A stretch of 64,000 nt of DNA, taken from the NCBI GenBank assembly GCA_963978905.1, contig OZ022258.1, positions 46,360,591 to 46,424,590 on the forward strand, written 5' to 3'. This document shows, piece by piece, positions 29,380 through 39,899 of this stretch (within the stretch, counting starts at the first letter, position 1; each line of letters starts with the position of its first letter). The position numbers were made by a program, and so were the translations under genes. The notes below the pieces were generated by a model. That model did not search any database, was not told the DNA's origin, and saw nothing but the letters and a program-made list of their open reading frames with translations. Source of the DNA: Trichostrongylus colubriformis. Lineage: Eukaryota; Nematoda; Chromadorea; Rhabditida; Trichostrongylidae.

Positions 29380-32300
29380 ATGCCCTCTGCAGAGCTGGAC
29401 GTGGAGGAATTCGCAGATCAGTGCGAGGTCAGTGTCCGGCCGCCGCCGTTAGATGAACTCGCCAGAAAGACACGCTTCAATCGTCGATGGATCAAGTATA
29501 TGTATGCGAAATTCAAAAATGTGAGCTTATCTCTTCTTCAAATATCTGGTAAAGGAGTTAAAGGCTCCCTGCGGGATAATTCAATTCCTCAGGGGGGGGG
29601 GCAAGTATGGTCGCTATGAATGCTAATGCTAGCGATTAATTGTAAGGAAAAGAAGCGCAAAACGCTCAGAAATGCCCGCTCCGAGCTCCTTAAAGGAACC
29701 GCTCACGAAAATTGCATGATCTAATTCCTCTTAAAATCACTCCGATAGATGCGGCATCTGAAAAAGGAACACGTAAAGAATCGAAAAATTTCCTTCATTC
29801 CAAAGCAGCAAGCGGAAAGCTGGAAGAAGAGCAACTCGTTTGAATTCCCGCCACAACATTCGAACAGCTGTCAGAGGGCAGAGCGCAGCGTATTTTGCTT
29901 CTCAAATCTCCTCGATTCCAGGAATGCCCAACTGGTCGAATGCGTGAGGCAGAATTTCGCCGTGTTCTCGCATCGATAATCGCACCAGAACGAGCAACTG
30001 ATCAGTACTTCTCACGATTATTTCTTGCCTTTTCTACAGATGACAAGAAGACGGTTACTTTTCAAGTGAGTTCAAAATTGATTCCTTTAGAATTTCTTCT
30101 ATGTTTCCTCGATTTCTTTGTAGAATCTAATTGAGTGCCTGTCACTTATTCAACCTCAAACTGCCGAGACTAATGCATTGTGGACGATACGCATTATCAC
30201 AGGATGCCAGTCGGAGCAGTTCGGATTTCCAGTAAGAAATTCAGGGTTTTGAAAAGTAGCAGAAGACCGTATACTACAAGTTTCAAAGTGAAGTCAGAAT
30301 AGAGAATGAGCACGATCTCAAATTTAAAGGAATTGTTCACTGAAATCTAAGTTCTTCTATTACCCACATATTTATGTAATATTCCTTCACTAAGGGCCAC
30401 ATGCAAAGTTTCGCGTGCATATACCAGAATTCAATTGAGATAGAGCTCCCCTAAATGACGGACGACGGGGTAGGGCGTTCGAGTTTTGACGATAGAGAGC
30501 TGAGGAGCAAAGATGCGATTCGAGAAGCAAAGCAACAATTGTAAAAACAAAATTTGCAATGTGGCCGCTGACGGCTGTCCGTATGCGGTGTACCGGATCT
30601 TATCCTATCCACTTCGTAATGGCTCTTGTCGGCTCCCGTGTGAGCCACTATTAGTTTCGATAAGTCAGCATTAATCAGCATTAAAGTCCCCGTATCCTGC
30701 AATACGGTGTTACTGTGTACTCCTCTACCAGCCGGAAAAAAGAAACGGGCTTGACGACATTTGCTCTCCGATGCTCTTACAAGGGAGGGTCATCAGGTCA
30801 GTCCGGCCTTTTGCGATGGGATGTATACCACTGTACTCGTCTTGGGACGAGAAACTCAAATCTGCCTTCCAAATTTGCGAAACGATTCTGTGAGCAAAGT
30901 TATGAAGGGTAGTCTCCCGACATGGTCGACTCTCTCTCTCTCGCATGTTCGCATGAGTGGACGTGGAATGCTAGCACAGCAAGGTGAGTTGTGGTGTACT
31001 GGATACGATGGTTGTTTCACAGGAGATGGGTCGCAGGTTCGGATCCTTTGTGCGACTGCTCTTTTGCTTTTTCTCCCTTCAGCTCATATGAACCCACAAA
31101 GTGCGTATTAGTAGGTATTTGAAAGGTTTACCTCTTCATTCAACATCAAGAGGGGACAAAATTTCACGTTTCCTGATTTATGCATTTTTTCAAGACTTTC
31201 ATTTATAGAGGGCATGTGGTACGTTATATCCTGCAGACTTGAACAGCGCGTACAGTTGTACAGATAAGTATGTGGTATGAAGTATGAAACACCTCTTCAA
31301 TATTGTTTCCCATCTGAAGTGGTTGAGGGCTCCGACTGCTGTGTGTGTGGAAATTTTTTCTTTATTCGTTGTGCACACTGTGAGAGATTGTACTGTTTCG
31401 CCCACTTTGTGCAGGAATACCACATGTGTTCGTAAATTACTGGTTTTCAAATATTCTTGTATCTCCTATTCACCATATGCCCTCTATAAATGAAAGTCTT
31501 GAAAAAATGCATAAATCAGGAAACGTGAAATTTTGTCCCCTCTTGATGTTGAATGAAGAGGTAAACCTTTCAAATACTTACTAATACGCACTTTCTGGGT
31601 TCATATGAGCTGAAGGGAGAAAAAGCAAAAGAGCAGACGCACAAAGGATCCGAACCTGCGACCCATCTCCTGTGAAACAACCATCGTATCCAGTACACCA
31701 CAACTCACCTTGCTGTGCTAGCATTCCACGTCCACTCATGCGAACATGCGAGAGAGAGAGTCGACCATGTCGGGAGACTACCCTTCATAACTTTGCTCAC
31801 AGAATCGTTTCGCAAATTTGGAAGGCAGATTTGAGTTTCTCGTCCCAAGACGAGTACAGTGGTATACATCCCATCGCAAAAGGCCGGACTGACCTGATGA
31901 CCCTCCCTTGTTAAGGATTTGTCGACATTTTCCTTTTGACGCTCCTTATCGAATTTTATCAACGGGTATCAGTTTGGATCACCCACCATTAATGTCCCTA
32001 TCTCACTCCTCAATTCACCTGAGTATCGGGCTGTAGGATCGACCCGAAAGGCGAAGCGAATGACACACGCCTTTTGAGGCTCCTTGTCTTCCCTTATCAG
32101 CTGTATCGCTTTCACTCCACCGTCGCTAGGGTCCCCTTACCGTCCCCTATGTCATTCTGAAATTCAGAATCCCCTCTTTGCTGCGACGCCAGATATGAAT
32201 TTCCGGCCAAACACACTCAGCCGATTATATGAAGTATGTGGTATAGAGTACCCTAAGAAAGCTGCCTCCTGGAAGTAACCGGGAAGATGCTTCAGATAGA

Positions 32301-33722
32301 AGCTCATTCATAATTTCTGGAAAGCCCCATGAGAATTTCGCGTGTGTATCCTTATGACAGGATTTTGCACGACGAGCGCCGTGCGACGCAGTGTGTGCGA
32401 GCTATGCGCGTCGCAGCAGTTGGGTCTTGGAACGATTACATGGCAATGTTAGGGGCGCGATACGCAGTTGACTTGTAATCGCTTCGGCATGGCGCCTTTA
32501 GGCCGCGGTCATACTTTGCGTTGTCTGCGGCAGGGCGTGGCCGCGTATCTTGCGTCTCCACACTGCCTCGTTGCCTGCGTCATCTCTGCACCTCCCCCGT
32601 GCCACTCTCTCTCGCTGCCTGTGAGAGAGAGTGGCACGGGGGAGGTGCAGAGATGACGCAGGCAACGAGGCAGTGTGGAGACGCAAGATACTCGGCCATG
32701 CCCTGCCGCAGACAACGCAAAGTATGACCGCGGCCATAGCTCGTCCGATTGCTACGCCTGCGACATGCTGCGGTGCGAGATCCTGACATAAAGGTACACA
32801 CCCAGGAATTTCAAACTGCTCAACCTCCCGGTATCGCTACTTCGATAATTGTTTTGAAAAGATGTGGATGGCTTGTGCGAAGGCTCACCGAAGTCTCTAA
32901 CCACTCATGGATGTGTGAAACGCAAATAAAGCACCATTATGGATGATCGCTCGAGTTTGCTCGGAAGCGCTGCGCCCACAGCCCGAGCATGACGACCGCC
33001 TTTGAAAGAATCGGTTCTAGCTCTCCAGATCCAGCGACCCACCTCATAAGCAAAGATTAAGAGTTGTGGACGCACTGATGAGTATGAAGGGCTTTTGAAA
33101 CCCCACTTCCGATTGATGTATGTTAACTTATCTACCTTGAAGAGAATTGGACATGAAATCGCCATTCTATGCACCCACTTCTGATCCACAGGCCCATCAG
33201 AATGTCCTTTCAAACACTGAAATGTCAAATGTCATTTCAGGAGTTCCTCTCATTTACTCAATCAATTTTTGGATTAAATGAAGGAAAAGATGCCGACAAT
33301 TTCGAAGTTACAAACAAGGAAACAGTACAACAACGGGCAACTACCATTTTCAATGCAAGTTTTTCTACATGCAAAATATCACCCCACATCATAGACATAT
33401 CCAGCTTTCAGGAGCTTGATAGTAACGGTGATGGTCTAGTCACTTTAGAGGACATGGTGCGATTCTTCAAGGTTTGTCACAACCTTATCTCTGTGTTGTA
33501 CTCGAACGTTCCTTGATGAGAGCAACTCAAAGTCACCATACTAAAGGAGATAACCCAGAAATCATGCTTGTGGGGGCAAAATTGAAATGGACTGTGATCA
33601 CACCTTCATATAAGCTCAAATAATGAAAGAGCAATCAAGAATGGTTATTTCAGACATTCGAAGTCGCTTCGCAAGTTCGAAACACGACCAGCAGCCACTA
33701 CTCGAATCGATTACCAGTTTAG
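29380..33722 (+). CDS. Neuronal calcium sensor / KChIP-like EF-hand protein
   Basis: Exons 29380(or 29393)-29520, 29922-30065, 30124-30231, 33241-33354, 33412-33471 and 33654-33722 (TAG) join in phase 0 into about 185 residues. The core shows the family order: a KChIP-like lead (VRPPPLDELARKTRFNRR), the first degenerate hand with KNECPTGRM, a degenerate second hand (STDDKKTVTFQN), a degenerate third, and one canonical fourth loop (DSNGDGLVTLED). Family members act as calcium switches on channels or receptors; here only hand 4 looks able to bind calcium. Exons 4 and 5 are separated by a 57-base GC-AG intron that stays open if retained. Intron 3 (30232-33240) carries large foldbacks. AATAAA lies at 33758-33763. 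The gene is tail-to-tail with the transporter gene at 34.3 kb. The start and the final exon are the least certain parts. Confidence 0.82.
30350..30480. repeat. Fragment of the 5.5-kb TIR element
   Basis: CCACATATTTATGTAATATT, AGGGCCACATGCAAAGTTTC and GACGGACGACGGGGTAGGGC match the end and GC block of the element at 5515-6108. Confidence 0.6.
30779..31911. mobile_element. Large foldback element with arms of about 435 bases
   Basis: Left arm (about 30779-31220) and right arm (about 31475-31911) are near-identical inverted copies, from ACAAGGGAGGGTCATCAGGT at the outside to TTTATAGAGGGCAT at the inside, around a loop of about 250 bases. Open frames in the arms are mirror copies of each other, not genes. 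A related piece without inversion lies at about 57590-57730. It sits in intron 3 of the KChIP-like gene. Confidence 0.85.
32342..32800. mobile_element. MITE with terminal inverted repeats, interrupted by a second MITE
   Basis: The left end (TGTGTATCCTTATGACAGGA, then TTTTGCAC) pairs with the right end (GTGCGAGATCCTGACATAAA, then GGTACACAC). The middle is split by the palindrome at 32501-32735. Unsplit relatives lie at 37262-37487 and 61951-62197. Confidence 0.75.
32501..32735. mobile_element. Near-perfect palindromic MITE, arms about 115 bases
   Basis: GGCCGCGGTCATACTTTGCG at the left is mirrored by CGCAAAGTATGACCGCGGCC at the right, and the two arms pair almost throughout. Four overlapping open frames on both strands result from the symmetry. 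Relatives lie at 56680-56858 and, partial, at about 14.2-14.4 kb. Confidence 0.85.
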
Positions 33723-34258
33723 CATATGACAGATCCAACATCCATATCATCTGCTTTAATAAATATGTATGTACAATCTTGTGTGAAAATCAAAATGAGA
33801 ATCTAATTAAGCATTTGATAATGATATGGTATGATAATCGCGAAAGAATCAATCCTGGCAGAGATAACGGTCCACTAACCATGTGAACGTTCACAAAACC
33901 TATCACGATATGGCATTAATGAGTTTCACTATGTCCCTGAACATAGATTGAACTGAATGGCCACAAAATTTCGTCATTAAGCTAGGAATCTAACACTAAA
34001 CGTAAACATATGGATTCATATTTCAAACGGTAGCTTCGTACTGCACCTCGTCCTTCGCCGTGGTATGACGGCTCAATAATGTGACGCATATCACCATGAC
34101 ATGGCCCCAAAGGGCAGAGCCGATCATGTGATCGATAACAAATTAGGCACTTGATTATCTTATCGGAAAATCAACAAAGATGTATGAACTAGAGAGAAGT
34201 GCAACCTAAGACTTAGAAGGTCCCAATCCTTCAGGTAAAAACTTATCAGTCACTTTGC

Positions 34259-37200
34259 TCATCGACAAGGCGGAGCCGATGTGAAGATTGAAAAGATGTT
34301 GACTAGAGGGAACATCACTGACGCACCAAGGAATGAGCCAATCTGAAACGAATCGATTTACTTTCCTATTCCAGGCATTAGCTGATTTCCAATGGCAAAA
34401 GTTCCACTCAATGGTCTGACTTAAGGATACTCCTCTAAAAAGTGAGCCTCGTAATTTTCACCGAAAAAAAGGAGTTAAGCGAGAAGACTGACCTGAATGA
34501 ATACTCCACACCAGAACAGCCTGCTCTCACTTTGTTCTCCTTCACGCAGCAGCGATGCAAACACCACGCGGAGGTACGAATGCAGACCAGCAGCTGTGAT
34601 AGCACTAACGATCTGAAATTCACGCACATGGGTAGGACAGGTGATTGGGCACCGTTCATAGTGGTTTAATCTAAGCAAAAAGATCAGGTGAGTACCGATC
34701 GGCAAAGTGTGAAAATTGCTTTTTGTGAAATGTGGAATCTGCGCTTTTGTGGAAATGTAAAATTACGAAATCTTCATTTCTCTTATTCTCTCAACTAGGC
34801 AAAACTAGTAACAGATACCTATTCGATCGTGTTTCGCACATTCCAGGATTTCCACAAAACGCAAATTTCGTGATTCCCCAATCGATGCGTATTTTTCTCA
34901 TTCTCCGCAATCCACCAGATCTTCCTCGATAACGCCAATTTCACTACTGTGAACGCTGCTTTGGGAAGGAGCATCAACTTATGGATTCGATGGATTGAGA
35001 TCACAAATCACAAAACTGTTGCTCATTAAAGTAAACGTACCGACAGTATACTGCCAGTGGCGACTGAGTCAAATATGAGATTGGGGCTTAACGATGCCAG
35101 ATAAATTATAAAGGCAGTGACGCATGAAGAACAGATTGTCAGACCAAGAAGAATCGGTAGGGATCTAAAATCACACATCTGAGAGGTATAGATTAACAAA
35201 ACTCGGTTCCAAAGAATTAGTTACATGCTGGACACAGCAGCAGCCACACGACATAATGTCTACGGTGCTATCGCAATGACGGGGGGTGGGGGGGGGGGGG
35301 GGGGGGGTCACTATGGACACTATTTTTACCTAGGCCAAGGAAAGAGCCCCTTCCTCCCTCCTTTGAGGCTCAGACAAATATACACCTGAATGTGCAGAGT
35401 GGCCCCACAAAATTCCTTCAGAAGTACTCATGTACGAAACTTTTTGTGAGATGCCCCCCCCCCCCCCCCCTCATTGCGATAGCACCAAAATTTCTTCACA
35501 CTTACCACATTTAGAACACCATCTCTCCAATGACAACTTTTTGCCAGCTTCAGGATGTTGCTGGTTAATAGGGACTGGGTAACACTGAGCCACTTAGGAC
35601 TTTCATGAGCATAGTGGTCTTGAATCGATTGCCTGGCTGATACTGTTGTCCAAAACATGTTTGCCCATGTTTATGGCGGGAAACTATCAACTTGGGGTGG
35701 ACGTCTTCGACAAAAACACCTGCACTGCAGTGTTGCTTCAAATCATTTCTGTTTGGTTCTGCCCTACTGCTCAATACATCATTCTTAGGTGCTACTGTGG
35801 TTGGGGGAGGGAAGGGGGAGGGGGGGACACTCACTGTCGCATTGTCGCCCCCACTCGAAATCGTTCTACAATCATGAGTGTGTATGCTCGAGTGTATATG
35901 TTTACCTAAGCCTTACTTTAGTGGAGTACAGCCCTCTACTTGAATTAAAGCTTCTGCTAAAACCTAGGCGAAAATAGGGCCGAACGCGAAGCTCAGCGGA
36001 GTACTCCCTCCAACTACAAACACTAGCACCTATTCCTCTTCAGTTACGTTGTCATAAACTCCAATGCGAATTCGTCCCTTTTTGGTTCACTAAAGGTGTA
36101 ATCGCAGTTAGAGGGGGCATCTTATGGAAAGTTGCTTATCTTAGCATCTCGGAGGGATCTTTAAGGGGTCAATCTGCATGTCCATGCGCATATTTTTGCC
36201 CAAGCCCTAGTGGAGGAAAAAGGCGTTCCTCTCCTTCTCTGGGCTCAGGTCAAAATCATGTCCATATTGGGATGCCCCCCCATTGCGATAACAACTCGCT
36301 AAAATTTCAAACTACCAAATTCTTTATGGAACAGCATTCTTTGAACCGACCCTAAGCACTATCTCGCAAACCAGTCATCACGATTGGCTCATCTAACATG
36401 TCAGATTTGAGTTCTGTTTATGTTATCCCAGTGAGAGGGAACACCGGTGTGCTCGTCGGCGTCCGCCACCATTTTTGCTCCCTTCTTCCACTAAGGTTTA
36501 GTAAAAGCATACGTTTCAGTATATAGACTGACATGTAAGGATGCCCTGGTATTCTATAAGATGCCCTCTCGTAGAAATAAGAGTCTACACTAAAATTTTT
36601 TTTGGGCCAGGCCCTGTGTACTCCACTTGCCCGTAGGTAACTCATTCAGATTCTTTAGTAAATCTCGGTGCATTGATCGGCGACTGCAAGATATAATCGC
36701 GCGTTGACAGGTTATATTGTAATGAGGAGTATGGTGTGTTCCTTATGAGAAGGGAGCATCTTATAGATTGCTCAACACTCAAGCATCAGTCGATTCAGTA
36801 CTAGGGCCATGCTCATGATAATACTTCGTTCCGTCTCGATGTGACCACTGCACTAGTGCTCTCTGTTAATGACAGCTACAGCATCTTGATTTATAGAGTC
36901 GCTTTTGGCTCGAAATGCATGAATTTCAAACTCTAACACAGCATTCCTATTATTTTTCGATTTTATGCTGCTACTACATAAACGCTCTGGTAGAATATAG
37001 TAAATGTTCCGATAGCGACACTAACCAGAATATTTTTCAGACTTAATGAAGCAGGATGAAGAGACAAGGAAGTATGTGGAGGCCAAAATACGGGAAGCCC
37101 TCGCAAGGATGCGTGATAAAACCGATAAAATGAAGAAGACTGATGTGCGGGCAAAAACAGATGAGGTCAGTTTGTGTAGCTTACACGAAGACTTTTGCGA

Positions 37201-39895
37201 TGTTTATCATAAGGGAAGTGGGATACCTGTAAAGTCGACCTTGCAGAAAATTCGGGATATTTACCATTATGTCAGGATTTCGCACCGCAGCGTGTCGCAA
37301 GCGAGCGATGCGGGCGAGCTAAAGGCGCCGTGTTGTTGGGTCAGTTGCGAGTGAAATGTGTATGGGGCCCCCAGCATTACCATGTGATCACTCTCAGACC
37401 CAACTATAGTGGCGCGCATAGCTCGCACACACCGCGTCACAGGCCGTTCGTTTTGGTGCGAAATACTGACATAAGAGTGCACACCCGATAAATCGCCTGG
37501 CACTAAGGTCGACGGACCCGGCAGAATGAATAATTATCCTCACTGTTATTACTGCCCTTAGTTGCTGTTATCAGTGTGCACTCAGCGTTGATAATAAGAA
37601 CCCTGAAGTTTCGACCTTACTTCAGTTTCGCTCTCAGTTTAGCGCTAGCATGTGGAGCACGGGTGGAAAGACTATGGGCACACTGGCAATAGGTAAAACT
37701 ATGATACACTTCCAATTCTGCCAAGAGTCTGTTAGACTGCGTTCATGTTACAACGCGCGCGCTCAAGCACGTCAGAATTATTGCAGCTCTGCCGACCTGA
37801 AGACGCTGTCCTTGAATTTTGCGTGTATTAATACGATTTTCGTTACAAATTGAGCCAAAGGATTACAGATTTTCAAATACCAACCAATAATTTCAAGACT
37901 TACCTGACTGTTATGAGGAATGGGAGAAATGACATGCAGGGAGATACTATATTAGCGAGGGTAATTCCAAAATGATATGTCGCCTAAATTGAATGAAATT
38001 TGGTGAAATGATGTTCTTCACAATTTTGAGGTAACAACTTTGAAACAAGGGGAATATTCAGCACGCGGTCGAGAAGCTATTGATTCCAGAAAATTACTAT
38101 GTAATAAAAGCAGCACCTGAGAATAAGGTAGAGCAGCATAACTTTGTACACTTGGGATAATACCATTCATCTGTGCATTAACAAGTGCAGTAGCAATAAG
38201 AACTACAATGTAAGATCTTCCCCTGATACTTAAAACGGCTGATTTCGGCTCTTTGATGGTTACCTAAATCCATGGCCATTAACTCAATTTCATTCGAAAG
38301 AGAATGGACTTCACCTCCTCGCCTCCCTCTTCAACCGTTCCTGTAAGCCGAATGCTCTCTGTAGATTTCGATGTAGTTCCATTTAGTGGAGTGGCTTCAT
38401 GCGCCTTACCGGCGCTGATTCTCGGGGCAATACTTAATCAGCTGTTAATCAGAACTTAATTTATACATAGATTGAAGAAATCTCCTTACGTTGTGTACTC
38501 GTCTCTTCTACTTAAGATCTCGAATGAAACCATTGCCGTTATGGTCCAGCAGAAAATCACAAAGAAAAATGAAGAGGCGCTAAACCGTGGAGGAAAGAAA
38601 TGTGGAATGGCACCCTCACATTCATATTTTCCAACACCTGAATGATTATTGAAGACTAAATGACTGTGAACACTCAAGGGAAGGGAAAAAGCTGCGGAAA
38701 ACACTTTAGACGACCATATTTTTTCTAGCTAAGAGGAGGGTCAAGTAAACAAGGTGACAAATACTTTGTCAATGTGGCAAAGAATGACGAATGAGCGGGA
38801 CAAGTTGCAAAATTGTTGAAGAGAAACGCCAACCAGAGAAATGTTCTTATCTTGCAGGAGAGAATGGTTTTCTAACTTGTACAGCATTCACTCGGAAATA
38901 CTGACACATGAAAGGGCTTTCATTTCTGTGCTTGACGTTTTGCAGCAATTCATTTAAGCGGCCTGAGGGAGCTGGTCTAATGAGTTTGGTGCGAGCGGGT
39001 TTTCCTTTGACGAGGTACCTATCACATTATCTAGAGATATAACAGAGCTAACTACGGTGCGAAGGGCCATCGTACTCCCTCTCACTACAGCTCACTACGG
39101 TGCGAAGGGAGTACGATGGCCCTTGGCACCGTATTGAGCTCTGTTCGGGTCATACTCAGGTCACAGATTATGGTGACAGGGCGGTGCCATTCTCATGGAG
39201 CACAATCTAATAGTTGTTAAAAAACAAACCTTGAATAAGCGTCAGAAGACTAGGAATAAGTGAACTGAAACCCATGCCTACGAAGTAGGCATTGAGATAG
39301 GCAGTATGAAATTGTGCCATGAATGGCATAAACAGTACATTGGAGGTAGCATTGACGAGAGCTAACCCGAAAAGTAGTAAGTATAGAGCAACAGAATATT
39401 CCTGACCACCAAACGGCACGGTCCACCGCCACGCGAACACAAGACCTATGACAGAGAGCATTGGTGGTGAGAAGCTTCAAATTAGTTCACGAAGAACTTA
39501 CCGAGCTGGCAAAAACAAGCTAGAACGAGGAATGCTGTTATGAGCGGTACGGCCGGTAAATTTATGGAATCACAACATTTATGCAGTATAGTATAGACAA
39601 GAGGGCCAATACAAGCAATCTAGAATTCCAGCCTCGTAAAAAATAGGTAGAAAAGTTGACATTTGAATCAACAATGAAATTTTCAAAAAGTTCCAAACAG
39701 AAAAATCCGGATTTTTTGTGTTGCAGAGACACTATTTCTGACCTGAACCACAGCGGCAAGGAAACTGGGTAATCCCCATCCTTCGGGGAGGTTTGATGTG
39801 AGGAGTGGAAGCTGCATCCATACAGAATTCGTACCCATCCATGAGCTTGATGCAAATACCATTACCAAAACAAAATGCACTTTCGAAATTCCCAT
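34259..39895 (-). CDS. Riboflavin transporter (SLC52/RFT family), complete, 447 aa
   Basis: Ten exons on the minus strand: 39895-39743, 39619-39502, 39445-39230, 38691-38490, 38414-38315, 38263-38117, 37983-37904, 35164-35041, 34612-34493, 34342-34259 (TGA). All phases match and sum to 448 codons, the usual family length. Family marks include WMGTNSVWMQLPLL and LPEGWGLPSFLAAVVQ near the N-terminus, NATSNVLFMPFM, a hydrophilic loop after about residue 245, GIIPSVQSYAALPYSQ, and the closing FPLVNIFSIF. Hydrophobic segments recur throughout, as expected for a plasma-membrane vitamin B2 transporter. The ATG follows TGATTTCAG directly, typical of a trans-spliced first exon. Intron 7 is 2.7 kb and contains foldbacks; the others range from 51 to 538 bases. 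The family call is strong; which paralogue it is cannot be told. Confidence 0.92.
35265..35485. mobile_element. Foldback MITE with opposed G and C runs
   Basis: GTGCTATCGCAATGA followed by a long G run (about 35281-35307) is mirrored by a C run (about 35453-35470) followed by TCATTGCGATAGCAC. A lone related end lies at 36274-36293 (GCCCCCCCATTGCGATA). It is inside intron 7 of the riboflavin transporter gene. Confidence 0.75.
37041..37167 (+). CDS. Possible exon on the opposite strand of the transporter intron
   Basis: A TATTTTTCAG acceptor at 37040 and a GATGAG|GTCAGT donor at 37167 bound a charged helical frame (ATG at 37046; KYVEAKIREALARMRDKTDK). No partner exon or family was recognised, and it lies antisense within intron 7 of the riboflavin transporter. 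It may be a chance match. Confidence 0.25.
37262..37487. mobile_element. MITE, same family as 32342-32800
   Basis: TATGTCAGGATTTCGCAC on the left and GTGCGAAATACTGACATAAG, then AGTGCACACC, on the right. Confidence 0.7.
39055..39133. repeat. Short foldback in transporter intron 3
   Basis: ACGGTGCGAAGGGCCATCGT then ACTCCCT is mirrored by AGGGAGTACGATGGCCCTTG then GCACCGT. The arms are about 27 bases with a short spacer, and part of the left arm is also repeated directly. Confidence 0.8.
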
Positions 39896-39899
39896 CTGA

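Noticed and set aside
30715..31962. Several open frames on both strands (for example a MKQPSYPVHH... frame)
   Set aside because: They lie in the two arms of a foldback and mirror each other. Similarity to 57.6 kb is at DNA level of a repeat, with no domain.
32468..32801. Five overlapping frames rich in Arg and Pro
   Set aside because: They are created by the symmetry and GC content of the palindromic MITE.
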